A stretch of 64,000 nucleotides of DNA from Ga0077555 sp050250755 (GTDB lineage Bacteria; Pseudomonadota; Alphaproteobacteria; Rhizobiales; Hyphomicrobiaceae), in NCBI GenBank assembly GCA_050250755.1, contig JBFWOB010000002.1, positions 186,001 to 250,000 of the forward strand, written 5' to 3'. The position numbers and the translations under genes were made by a program. Positions 9,307 through 17,248 of the stretch are shown piece after piece. How positions within the stretch are numbered: the stretch's first letter is position 1; each line of letters begins with the position of its first letter. Under the pieces are notes generated by a model. The model saw nothing but the letters and a program-made list of their open reading frames with translations. It did not search any database and was not told the DNA's origin.

Positions 9307-11367
9307 TCAGGCTGCACGGGTGTCGGTCACCGGTCCGATCTGCTGCATCGCGGACGCCGGGAAGGTGAGACACCAGACCAGGCCACTCTCCGAGTAAACC
9401 AGCTCGGCCGTGCCGTTCACCGCCATCGCGACCATCCGTTTGACGACCTGGGTACCGAAACCAGTAACGGAAGGCGTCTGCACTTTCGGCCCGTCTCGTT
9501 CGCGCCACGACAGCTCCCACATGCTCTCGCCGTTGCCTTCCACCTCGGGATCGGTTTTCCGCCAGACGACATCCACCTTCCCGACCGGGACAGACAACGC
9601 ACCATATTTGGCGGAATTCGTGGCCAGCTCATGGATCGCCAAGCCGATCGCTTCGGCCGCCGCCGCAGTCAACATGGCTGACGGACCGTCCAGATGCACC
9701 GCACTGCTTCGATCACCCACGAACGCCTCGATCTGGCCGCGCACGAGTTCCTCGAGCAGGGCACCTCGCCAGTTTTGCTTGAGCAACAGGTCATGCGATG
9801 CCGACAACCCCTGGAGACGACCTTTGAACTGATCGAGAAATTCCTGCTTCGTCCCCGACGACCGCGCCGTTTGACTTGCGATCGCCTGGATGATCGCAAG
9901 CTGGTTCTTCGAGCGATGTGCGATCTCGCGCATCAGAAACTGGCGATGCTCCTCGCCGGCGATGCGTTCTGTGATGTCGTGCAAAATCGAGGAGGTCCCG
10001 ATGATCGACCCATCTGGCCGACGGATCGGCGCTGCTTCGACCGATACCGCGATAGGCGTACCGTTGCGGTGAATCCGGATTGTTTCGGACCGCAGGTTCT
10101 CCCCCGCGATGACCTTCGCCTGTTGCCGCTTGTGGTCGGCGATCATTTCCGCAGGCACGAGCAGCGCCTTCGGCTTGCCGATGATCTCCTCCGCCGTGTA
10201 ACCGAAGAGCGCTGCCGCGGCTGGGTTCCATGTTCGGATGTTGCCATTGAGATCCATACTCATGATGGCATCGCCCGAGGAAACAACCAGCGCTGCAAGG
10301 TGAGCACTCTCCGCCGCCGCCGTCTCGAATGCCTGTTGCACTTCGTCGAGTTCAGCCAAGGCAAAATGCGGCTTCTGCACGCGCTTGCCGCTGGCAAATG
10401 CTCGCGCCATCCGCCCGATGCCACGGACCGGCTCCGAGATACGACGCGCGTAGGCGAAACCTGCGGCAAGCGTAAGCAGAAGGGCGCCGGCTCCGACCAG
10501 CCCAACAAGCAGCGCTGACCGCCTGAGCGGCGCATTGACGAGATCGGTCGGGACGGCGACGACAGTTGTCCATCCCGTCAGAGGCGAGCGGCGAAACGAG
10601 TTCAGCATATGCTCGCCCTCCCAGGTGACATTCTCGAATGCACCCGACTGCGCCGGTGCGTTCGCTACCTCCTTGAGTTCGGGGCGCACCGATTGCCCCA
10701 GTCGATGCTCGGGATCGAGGCTCCTCGCAACGAAACGTCCATTTCCGTCAGCGATTGCAGCCACCCAACGGTTGGCAAGGTCGGCACTCGGAAGTATTGC
10801 GGCGAGAAGCCGGGCACTTACCTCCGCGGCAAGACCTGCGACAGGCTCGCCGTCCCGGATGACCGGCACGGAAATAACGAAATTCGCGTGATCGATACCC
10901 TCTCCGTGGACGTTTGAGACGACGGCGTTGCCAGCGAATGCACCACTTATCGCCCGCGGCTCAAGTCTCGGTCTCGTCTCGCTTTGCGCCCCATCTGCTT
11001 CCATCGTTGTTCGACCCGTACGGTCGAAAACCCATATGCGCACGAATTCCCTGTGCGTCAGAAGCCCGCGCGCATGGCGACGGAAACTGTCGACGCCGTC
11101 CCGCTCGGGATCGACGGTCGAGGCAAGCCCCGCCATCTTTCCAATGGCCCCTGCAATCTTGATATCCGCGCGTGCCGTAACCTTGTCGGCGACATCGGAA
11201 CGGTTCGCCTCGATCAGCGCCATTCTCGCGCCCGCGAGATTGAACGCGGCCCATCCGAAGATGGCGAGGAGCGGCAGAAGAATCAGAAGGACCAGCGTGA
11301 CGATGCGAAAACGGATCGTTCGGGTGACGCCTGGAGCGAACGCTCTGCCCATGAAACTCGATCGCAT
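9307..11367 (-). CDS. HWE-family sensor histidine kinase with periplasmic sensor, HAMP and PAS
   Basis: This is a membrane-bound sensor kinase of about 686 residues. Order of parts: a first membrane helix (about residues 20-43), a periplasmic Cache-like domain of roughly 230 residues, a second helix (LLVGLVGAGALLLTLAAGFA), HAMP (ARRISEPVRGIGRMARAF), a PAS domain (SGDAIMSMDLNGNIRTWNPA), then the phospho-acceptor domain with EIAHRSKNQLAIIQAIASQT. The ATPase domain has the HWE hallmarks: a His in the N-box (AIHELATNSAKYGAL) and W-x-E in the G1 region (SWRERDGP). No response regulator lies nearby. The start is uncertain: ATG at 11367 is used, with ATG at 11352 and TTG at 11427 possible. The signal sensed is unknown. 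Confidence 0.88.
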   Translation of the reverse strand: MRSSFMGRAFAPGVTRTIRFRIVTLVLLILLPLLAIFGWAAFNLAGARMALIEANRSDVADKVTARADIKIAGAIGKMAGLASTVDPERDGVDSFRRHARGLLTHREFVRIWVFDRTGRTTMEADGAQSETRPRLEPRAISGAFAGNAVVSNVHGEGIDHANFVISVPVIRDGEPVAGLAAEVSARLLAAILPSADLANRWVAAIADGNGRFVARSLDPEHRLGQSVRPELKEVANAPAQSGAFENVTWEGEHMLNSFRRSPLTGWTTVVAVPTDLVNAPLRRSALLVGLVGAGALLLTLAAGFAYARRISEPVRGIGRMARAFASGKRVQKPHFALAELDEVQQAFETAAAESAHLAALVVSSGDAIMSMDLNGNIRTWNPAAAALFGYTAEEIIGKPKALLVPAEMIADHKRQQAKVIAGENLRSETIRIHRNGTPIAVSVEAAPIRRPDGSIIGTSSILHDITERIAGEEHRQFLMREIAHRSKNQLAIIQAIASQTARSSGTKQEFLDQFKGRLQGLSASHDLLLKQNWRGALLEELVRGQIEAFVGDRSSAVHLDGPSAMLTAAAAEAIGLAIHELATNSAKYGALSVPVGKVDVVWRKTDPEVEGNGESMWELSWRERDGPKVQTPSVTGFGTQVVKRMVAMAVNGTAELVYSESGLVWCLTFPASAMQQIGPVTDTRAA

Positions 11368-11528
11368 CAGCACGAGCACGCTCCGATAGTTGGGCGTCAG
11401 AATACTATTTGTTGTCGATCGCAACAACTCCTTGGATCGCCACTTCGATCGCCCGCGTGAGAACCTCTCTGCTTTGAACGGAACGCGCCACGGGCTTCGA
11501 TCCGCTCGAGTCGCATAGGCGGTCGCCG

Positions 11529-12479
11529 CTAACGGCTTCGGATGCTGCCTGCAAGAGCCGCTTGCTCGGAACGACGGCGGATCTCGGCCCGATAAGGGCT
11601 AGCCGGATATGTGCCGAGTATCCTCAGCTCGGTCGAGAAGAACGAGAGCTCCTCGAGCGCGAGCCGAACCAACCGATCTGCGGGATGCCCATCGATGTCG
11701 GAATAGAACATCGTCGCGACGAACGCGCCGTTGACTTGATAGCTCTCGAGCTTGGTCATGTTGATGCCGTTCGTCGCGAAGCCTCCGAGGGCCTTGTAGA
11801 GCGCGGCGGGCACGTTCCGGACATTGAAGATGAAGGTCGTGACGACGGGACCATTGCCCGGCTCTGCATCATCGGGCTCACGCGCCAGAACGACGAAGCG
11901 CGTCGCGTTGTGCTTCTCGTCGTCGACATCGGTGGCAAGAATGTCGAGCCCGTAGATTTCCGCGGCAAGCTTTGGCGCCAGCGCTGCCCGCGATTTGTCT
12001 CCCCATTCCGCAACTTGCCGCGCCGCTCCAGCAGTATCGCCGGCGACGTGCGGCTTCAGCCCGTACTGCCGAATCATCTTCCGCGATTGGCCGAGTGCGT
12101 GCACATGACTGTAAAGGTCTGTCACATCCTCGATGCGTGCCCCCTTGATCCCCATGAGTTGATGCCGGATCGGAAGGAAGTGCTCGCCAACGATGTAGAG
12201 CCCCGAATTCGGCAGCAGATGATGGATGTCGGCAACGCGCCCGGCGAGCGAGTTCTCGATCGGAATCATCGCGTAATGGGCTTCGCCCGACTGCACGGCC
12301 CCAATCGCATCTTCGAAGGTCGGGCAAGGCAATGGCTCGAGATCGGGCTGAGCCTGCAAACAAGCGGTATGCGAATTGGCCCCCGGCTCCCCCTGATACG
12401 AGATGCGTTGCTTTGCACCCGAGGACGGACCGGGGCTCTTTGCCGTCACGGCGCCCGCGGGAGGTTCTGAAGTCGTCAT
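11529..12479 (-). CDS. pheA: Prephenate dehydratase
   Basis: This enzyme converts prephenate to phenylpyruvate, the committed step of phenylalanine synthesis, in the cytosol. It is 316 residues long with a catalytic PDT domain first (RISYQGEPGANSH..., then the conserved ENSLAG and the active-site Thr-Arg-Phe in NATRFVVL). A C-terminal ACT regulatory domain follows (ESYQVNGAFVATMFYSDIDG), where phenylalanine probably binds. No chorismate mutase domain is fused, as is usual in alphaproteobacteria. It lies 33 bases downstream of kdsB in the same direction; this kdsB-pheA order is a pair I recall from related genomes. Confidence 0.95.
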   Translation of the reverse strand: MTTSEPPAGAVTAKSPGPSSGAKQRISYQGEPGANSHTACLQAQPDLEPLPCPTFEDAIGAVQSGEAHYAMIPIENSLAGRVADIHHLLPNSGLYIVGEHFLPIRHQLMGIKGARIEDVTDLYSHVHALGQSRKMIRQYGLKPHVAGDTAGAARQVAEWGDKSRAALAPKLAAEIYGLDILATDVDDEKHNATRFVVLAREPDDAEPGNGPVVTTFIFNVRNVPAALYKALGGFATNGINMTKLESYQVNGAFVATMFYSDIDGHPADRLVRLALEELSFFSTELRILGTYPASPYRAEIRRRSEQAALAGSIRSR

Positions 12480-12512
12480 GTCGTTCGGTCCTCGGAACAG
12501 GAAAACAAGGCT

Positions 12513-13253
12513 TTAGCCCCGCGCGAGCAACTTCCGCGCGCGTTCGAGATCGGCTGGCGTATCGACGCCCAGAGGTACTGTATCCACGATCGACACGTCG
12601 ATGCGCATGTTGTCCTCCAGAGCCCTAAGTTGCTCGAGCCGCTCGCGGAGTTCGAGCGCCGATGGAGGCAGCGACACGAACCTCGCAAGCGCGCTCCGGC
12701 GATACGCGTACATTCCGATGTGATGATAAAGCGGTCCCTCGCCCCAGGGCGCCGTCGCGCGAGTAAAGTACAGCGCGCGCAGCACCCCCGGCTCAATGGG
12801 CGTACCCACGACTTTCACCACATTCGAATTCGTACGCTCCTCGTCCAGGGCGATCTCGGCGGCGAGCGTCGCAATCGCCACATCATCCCGGACGAGCGGG
12901 GCAAGACAGGCGCGAATCAGTCCCGGTTCGAGCGTCGGCAGATCGCCCTGGACGTTGACGATCACGTCGGCCTCGCCATGGGGATCGGCCAGTCCAACGG
13001 CCTCGAAGACGCGATCGGAGCCCGAGGCATGGTCAGTGCGCGTCATGAGGGCCACGCCACCCGCCTGCTCGACCACCTGACGGATCTCCGGGGCATCTGT
13101 CGCGACAATGACTCGGCCAACGTCAGCCGCCTGAGCGCGCCGCCAAACGTGCACGATCATCGGTTCGCCATTGATGTCTGCCAGCGGTTTGCCCGGCAGC
13201 CGGCTGGCCTGCATGCGGGCCGGGATCACGACGATAGCGTTGAGCGACCGCAT
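12513..13253 (-). CDS. kdsB: 3-deoxy-manno-octulosonate cytidylyltransferase (CMP-Kdo synthetase)
   Basis: This enzyme activates Kdo with CTP to give CMP-Kdo for the LPS inner core. It is 246 residues, the normal length. The N-terminal nucleotide-binding signature is VVIPARMQASRLPGKPLADI, followed by VATDAPEIRQVVEQAG and the VNVQGDLP motif that binds the metal and Kdo. It is divergent from the cytochrome gene at 13471, with 217 bases of shared regulatory DNA, and heads the kdsB-pheA unit. Its presence shows a Gram-negative organism that makes Kdo-containing LPS. Confidence 0.96.
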   Translation of the reverse strand: MRSLNAIVVIPARMQASRLPGKPLADINGEPMIVHVWRRAQAADVGRVIVATDAPEIRQVVEQAGGVALMTRTDHASGSDRVFEAVGLADPHGEADVIVNVQGDLPTLEPGLIRACLAPLVRDDVAIATLAAEIALDEERTNSNVVKVVGTPIEPGVLRALYFTRATAPWGEGPLYHHIGMYAYRRSALARFVSLPPSALELRERLEQLRALEDNMRIDVSIVDTVPLGVDTPADLERARKLLARG

Positions 13254-13315
13254 AGCTTGGCCTCAGTGGTGACAATTCGTCTCGGGCGGTTGTCGTAAAT
13301 CAACTCCGTCGCCGG

Positions 13316-13343
13316 TTGCAAGGGATGCGGGAGTTTCTATAGT
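13316..13343 (+). promoter_or_regulatory. Candidate promoter for the cytochrome c gene
   Basis: TTGCAA (13316-13321) and TATAGT (13338-13343) are spaced by 16 bases, about 128 bases before the cytochrome ATG. The 13-mer TATAGTTGCGGCC around the -10 box recurs at 18990-19002 before another plus-strand gene, which supports some function. No start site evidence exists. Confidence 0.4.
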
Positions 13344-13470
13344 TGCGGCCGATTTGGGTTCGAGCGCGGGTCGCAAGACTGCGCAATTCGGCATGGCTGC
13401 GACCACGACCCTGATGGGCGGTCGCTCCTGCCGATCCGGATAGCGAGAGAAGAGGCGGGATCTGCGGCGC

Positions 13471-14160
13471 ATGGACAGCTTCGAGTTCAACAAGATTGCT
13501 GGCGGCGTCCTTTCGGCGCTTCTTTTCATGTTCGGCATGCCCGAACTCTACGGCATGGTGAGGGGCCATGGCGATAACCACGGCGCCAAAATGGGCTTTG
13601 AGCTGCCGATGCCGAAAGACACGGGCGGACAGGGCGGCGCCGCGGGTCCCGCGGAAGATGCGTTCAGCTTCGAGAAGGTTGCAGCAGCACTCCCCAAGGC
13701 CACTGCGGATGCCGGCAAGGACGTGTTCAAGGTTTGCACGCAGTGCCATACCGCCGAAAAGGGTGGGGCAAACAAGCTTGGTCCAAACCTCTACGGTATT
13801 GTTGATCGCGACATCGGCAAGCACGCCGGCTTTACCTACTCACCGGCAGTCGCTGAAAAGGGCGGCAAGTGGACCTGGGATCATTTGGCCGCCTACATCC
13901 ATGATCCGAAAAGCTACATTCCCGGCAACCGCATGTCGTACGCGGGCGTAAAGGACGTCGCGGAGCTGGCTGATCTACTGGCTTATCTGCGGACACTGTC
14001 GGATTCACCGGTCGCGTTGCCAGCCATACCGGCGTCGGCCCCAGCGGGAGCGCCGCCGGCAGGTGAGAAGGCGGCAGCCCCGGCGGAGCAGGGTGCGGCA
14101 CCGGCAGATAAAGGCGCGGCACCCGCAGACAAGAGCGCACCGCCCGCCGAAAAGAAATAA
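13471..14160 (+). CDS. cycM: Membrane-anchored class I cytochrome c (CycM/c552 type)
   Basis: This is an electron carrier between the bc1 complex and a terminal oxidase, tethered to the periplasmic side of the inner membrane. It is 229 residues: an uncleaved N-terminal anchor (about residues 8-29), a flexible Gly-rich linker, and a mono-haem domain with CTQCH at residues 89-93. The axial Met is residue 155 in NRMSYAG. It ends with a low-complexity Ala/Pro/Lys tail of about 45 residues containing four heptads. The tail is longer than I would expect for this family. It is divergent from kdsB. Confidence 0.92.
   Translation: MDSFEFNKIAGGVLSALLFMFGMPELYGMVRGHGDNHGAKMGFELPMPKDTGGQGGAAGPAEDAFSFEKVAAALPKATADAGKDVFKVCTQCHTAEKGGANKLGPNLYGIVDRDIGKHAGFTYSPAVAEKGGKWTWDHLAAYIHDPKSYIPGNRMSYAGVKDVAELADLLAYLRTLSDSPVALPAIPASAPAGAPPAGEKAAAPAEQGAAPADKGAAPADKSAPPAEKK
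14071..14154 (+). repeat. Four 21-base tandem repeats encoding the Ala/Pro/Lys tail of the cytochrome
   Basis: Four in-frame units of 21 bases (14071-14091, 14092-14112, 14113-14133, 14134-14154) encode AAAPAEQ, GAAPADK, GAAPADK and SAPPAEK. The two middle units are nearly identical as DNA. Such short in-frame repeats often vary in number between strains. Confidence 0.8.
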
Positions 14161-14360
14161 CACTTTCCGGGCGATCCAGCAGCACCACTGCGATTACCCA
14201 ATACCTCTGTCGTGTGTGGAGATTGCGGGCTTCCTCGTCCCGCATAATTGACCCTGCTCACACCAGTGTCCGCAACATTGCCCTGTCGTGCACGGGCCTC
14301 CCCGCCTCGAGCTTGGCAAGCAATCGGCGCCGTTCTTTCGGATTGGACGACTGAAGGGGC

Positions 14361-14629
14361 GGAGCAGATGCCGCCGGGGGATAAGGGGCATCTGCTCCAT
14401 AAGGCATTCGGGTACGCGGAACGCAACGCTTACAAGACGCATCAGACCGATCGGAGGCGTCTTCAACTGCCGAGAGGGAAGCGGCGGTTGGAGAAGTCAG
14501 CCTGGATCGCTGAAGAACATCGTGTCTAAGCAGCGGAGAGAGAATTTAGGGGAGCCGCTTTCGTCACGAATGACCTACTCTTCAAGAGCTTGACGGCGGC
14601 CATGAGCCTCACGCAAGTTCTTTTTTTGT
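14361..14629 (+). ncRNA. Candidate structured small RNA with purine-rich hairpin loops
   Basis: Four hairpins follow one another. H1 has a perfect 12-bp stem (14361-14372 with 14387-14398). H2 has a 7-bp stem (14434-14440 with 14457-14463). H3 is CTTCAACTGCCG (14461-14472) with 14482-14493, 12 pairs including two G-U wobbles, which favours transcription from the plus strand. H2 and H3 share three bases, so H3 shrinks to 9 pairs if both form. H4 is AGCGG (14532-14536) with CCGCT (14555-14559). Each loop contains GGA or GGGGA-like purine runs. A Rho-independent terminator closes the unit. It does not match the hallmark motifs of tmRNA, RNase P RNA, 4.5S RNA or E. coli 6S that I checked by eye. 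The promoter and 5' end are not identified. Confidence 0.5.
14589..14629 (+). terminator. Rho-independent terminator
   Basis: A bulged stem starting CTTG (14589-14592) and closing CAAG (14614-14617), with inner CG and GGC/GCC pairs, is followed directly by TTCTTTTTTTGTTC (14618 onward). It points to a plus-strand transcript ending here, about 470 bases after the cytochrome stop codon. That is why a separate RNA in this gap is plausible. Confidence 0.65.
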
Positions 14630-14874
14630 TCTAGTTACTCATTGCGATCGCGTCAAGCGTTTTAGAGAACCAAATAAGAACAATATCTGACCGCCTGCTA
14701 CCAACGCGTCGTCCCCCCGCCCTTCGCTCTCGCCTCCCCTTTTGCGCCGCCGAGGCTCGCGCACGCATAACCCGATGACAAAAAACTGAAACGGAACCCC
14801 GTTGCACTGCATCAAGATCGGCCCCAGGATGCCTGATGGGAGGTGGCAGACCACGTTTCGGAGGTCCGGCCCCG

Positions 14875-15654
14875 ATGTATCGCGTACGTACCCTGATGGC
14901 CGCGCTCGGCACGTTATTTCTCTGCGCCGCGCTGCCAATGACCGCATCAACAGAAGAACTGCGCGCTGAAACTCCTCGGATTCCCAGTGGCGAAACGGCG
15001 CCCGACAAGCCCGAAGTCGATCTGCTGCTCGTGCTCGCCGTCGACATATCGCGCAGTGTGGACGATCGGAAGTTCAGGTTGCAGCGCGACGGCTACGCAG
15101 GCGCGCTCACCAATCCACGTGTGATTGCCGCGATCCGCTCTGGGCTCGCGGGCCGAATTGCCATCTCGATGATCGAATGGTCAGGCGTCGCAGAGCAGGC
15201 CATTGTCGCCGACTGGACCGCAATCGGCACCAAAGATGAAGCCGAGGCGCTCTCCCAGCGCATCCGCGGCGCGCCACGCGCATTCATGGGACGCACCGCG
15301 ATTGGGTCTGCGATCGAGTTCGCGATGCTGCAGTTTCCGCGAAGTCCATATCGCGCCGATCGGCACCTGATCGACGTCTCCGGCGATGGAACGAACAACA
15401 GCGGCGTCGATGTCGTTGAAGCCCGGCAACTCGCCCTCTCGCAGCGGGTGACGATCAATGGCCTGGCGATCCTCAGCGAGGAACCGCTGCCTTTCAATCC
15501 GCAGCATACGCACCCGCCGGGCGGGCTCCTCGCCTACTATGAGAACAATGTGATTGGCGGGCCGAACTCATTCGCACTCGCTGCGGAGAGCCACGAGGCG
15601 TTCGGTACGATGATCCTCGCAAAGCTGATCAAGGAGATCGCGCTCGCCGATTAA
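14875..15654 (+). CDS. DUF1194 family protein (von Willebrand A-like), exported
   Basis: This belongs to the DUF1194 family, a VWA-like fold of unknown role. A signal peptide (MYRVRTLMAALGTLFLCAALP, cleavage near the TAS-TEE region) leads to an exported protein of 259 residues. The metal-dependent adhesion motif DxSxS is seen as DISRS. Later fold markers are GRTAIGSAIEFA and a second acidic motif, DVSGDGTNNSG. I chose ATG at 14875 because GGAGGT lies 9 bases upstream and the signal peptide starts there; an in-frame ATG at 14836 has weaker support. It stands alone between the candidate RNA and a convergent transporter gene. Confidence 0.88.
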   Translation: MYRVRTLMAALGTLFLCAALPMTASTEELRAETPRIPSGETAPDKPEVDLLLVLAVDISRSVDDRKFRLQRDGYAGALTNPRVIAAIRSGLAGRIAISMIEWSGVAEQAIVADWTAIGTKDEAEALSQRIRGAPRAFMGRTAIGSAIEFAMLQFPRSPYRADRHLIDVSGDGTNNSGVDVVEARQLALSQRVTINGLAILSEEPLPFNPQHTHPPGGLLAYYENNVIGGPNSFALAAESHEAFGTMILAKLIKEIALAD

Positions 15655-15682
15655 AGACACCGATCAGTCATCACGCACGGCC

Positions 15683-17248
15683 TCAACTGCCCGCCTCCAC
15701 CGGCTTTCCCATCTTATGCGGATTGCTCATGAACAGCAGCACCGGGATACAGGCCGCGATGAGGATCGCGAGCAGTTGGAAATCAGCGATATAGGCGAGC
15801 AACTTTGCCTGTTTCGCGAGGGTCCGTTCGAAAGCCGCGAGCCCGGCTGGATCAGTGAGACTCCACTGGTCCGGCAGCGGGACATGCCGAAGCGTTTCGA
15901 CTACCGGGGATACGTGCTCTGTCAGTCCGGCATGGAACCGCTGGTTGGCGTAGGCGAGATAAGTCGAGAACAACGCCACGCCGAAACCGCGGCCGATGTT
16001 GTTCAGGAGCGAGTAGAATGCTGTGCCCGCATCGCGCTGCTCGGCCGGCATCGTCGTGAACGCCACCGAATTGAGCGGCACCATGAACGTTCCAAACGCC
16101 AGGCCCTGGATGAAATTGTTGATGATGAGCCGCGTCTGGTCGATGTCCTCGGTGAACGTCGAGATCTCCCACATCGTGATCGCGATCGTCGCCATGGCGA
16201 GGGCGATGACTTTTCGCGGATCAATTCGCTTGATGAAATAACCGGTCAGGAACGAGGCGGTCATGGTTCCAGCGCCGCGCGGCGCAAGGATGAGACCGCT
16301 GTCGAATACCGTGTAGCCGCCGATTTCCTGCACGAACGGCGGCAGCAGCACGAGGCTGCCGAACAGCAGCACGCCAAACAAGGTACGCAACACAGTCCCG
16401 CCGAGGTAGTTGCGGTCGCGAAAGATGGCCGGATCGATGAAAGGCGTCGACGAGGAAAGCGAATTGACCAAGAACAGCCAGAACGCCGATAGGCCAACCA
16501 AAGTAACCACGACGATGGTCGATGACTCGAACCAATCGAGCCGCTGGCCCCGATCGAGAATGAATTGCAGCGCCGCAATCGCAACACCCAGCGTGACGAA
16601 ACCGAAATAATTGAACTTGCGCGGCGGTCGGGAAGCCGTCTCTGGCACCACAAAAGCAACCGCAAAGAAGGCGAGCACACCGATCGGTACGTTCAGGTAG
16701 AACGCCCAGCGCCAGTTGTAATATTCGGCCACGTATCCGCCGATCGTCGGACCGAACACCGGCCCGAACATCATGCCGACGCCCCACCACGCCATTGCGA
16801 TCGAGAAATCCTCGCGCCGATAAAGCGACAGCAGCCACGACATGGCGATCGGCAGAAGCGCCGCGCCGAAGATGCCCTGGATTGCCCGCCAAACCATGAT
16901 CTCCTCGAGCGAGTGCGACAGACCCGACAGCAGCGCGAAAGTCGTGAAGCCCACGATGGCGATCAGAATGAGGGGCTTGCGCCCGAAGTTGCCCGAGATC
17001 ACACCCCACAGCGGTGTCATCACCGAGAGCGTGACAAGATAGGAGGTCAGCACCCACGACACCTGATCCTGCGTCGCCGACAGCTCACCCTGCATCTGGC
17101 GGAGCGCGATCGACACGATCGTCGTATCGAACACCTGGATCAGCGGCGCGAGTATCAACGCCACGGTCATAAGCCTGAGGCGCGCACTGCTGAAAGACCC
17201 AGGTACCGGCCCCGTACCCGCAGCGACTGTCGGGGCGGCCGCGGTCAT
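15683..17248 (-). CDS. emrB: MFS multidrug efflux permease, DHA2/EmrB type
   Basis: This is a proton-driven drug exporter of the major facilitator superfamily, 521 residues with about 14 membrane helices. Family marks are the early DTTIVSIALRQMQ, SWVLTSYLVTLSVMTPLWG and the antiporter motif C region (WWGVGMMFGPVFGPTIGGY). The start is ATG at 17248, which overlaps the stop of the preceding emrA (ATGA). This coupling is the usual arrangement for these pairs, and the in-frame TTG at 17266 is less likely. It works with the HlyD-type adaptor at 17245-18393 to export hydrophobic compounds across both membranes, needing an outer-membrane channel not seen here. Confidence 0.93.
   Translation of the reverse strand: MTAAAPTVAAGTGPVPGSFSSARLRLMTVALILAPLIQVFDTTIVSIALRQMQGELSATQDQVSWVLTSYLVTLSVMTPLWGVISGNFGRKPLILIAIVGFTTFALLSGLSHSLEEIMVWRAIQGIFGAALLPIAMSWLLSLYRREDFSIAMAWWGVGMMFGPVFGPTIGGYVAEYYNWRWAFYLNVPIGVLAFFAVAFVVPETASRPPRKFNYFGFVTLGVAIAALQFILDRGQRLDWFESSTIVVVTLVGLSAFWLFLVNSLSSSTPFIDPAIFRDRNYLGGTVLRTLFGVLLFGSLVLLPPFVQEIGGYTVFDSGLILAPRGAGTMTASFLTGYFIKRIDPRKVIALAMATIAITMWEISTFTEDIDQTRLIINNFIQGLAFGTFMVPLNSVAFTTMPAEQRDAGTAFYSLLNNIGRGFGVALFSTYLAYANQRFHAGLTEHVSPVVETLRHVPLPDQWSLTDPAGLAAFERTLAKQAKLLAYIADFQLLAILIAACIPVLLFMSNPHKMGKPVEAGS

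Larger units (their letters stand above)
14161..14874. other. Long intergenic region without a supportable protein gene
   Basis: This 714-base gap lies between the cytochrome gene and the DUF1194 gene. No frame in it shows a recognisable protein. It holds a small hairpin just after the cytochrome gene (GCGGG 14225-14229 with CCCGC 14239-14243), a run of strong hairpins at 14361-14559, and a terminator at 14589-14629. A rather featureless stretch follows up to the DUF1194 ribosome site. Confidence 0.7.

Noticed and set aside
9095..9520. N-terminal extension of the first yejA reading frame
   Set aside because: It precedes the signal peptide, overlaps the kinase gene end and has an unnatural Arg/Gly-rich composition, so ATG 9094 is preferred.
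14361..14500. The hairpin region as tmRNA, RNase P RNA, SRP RNA or 6S RNA
   Set aside because: None of their hallmark sequences could be found on either strand by eye, and the hairpins do not fold into one long closed stem.
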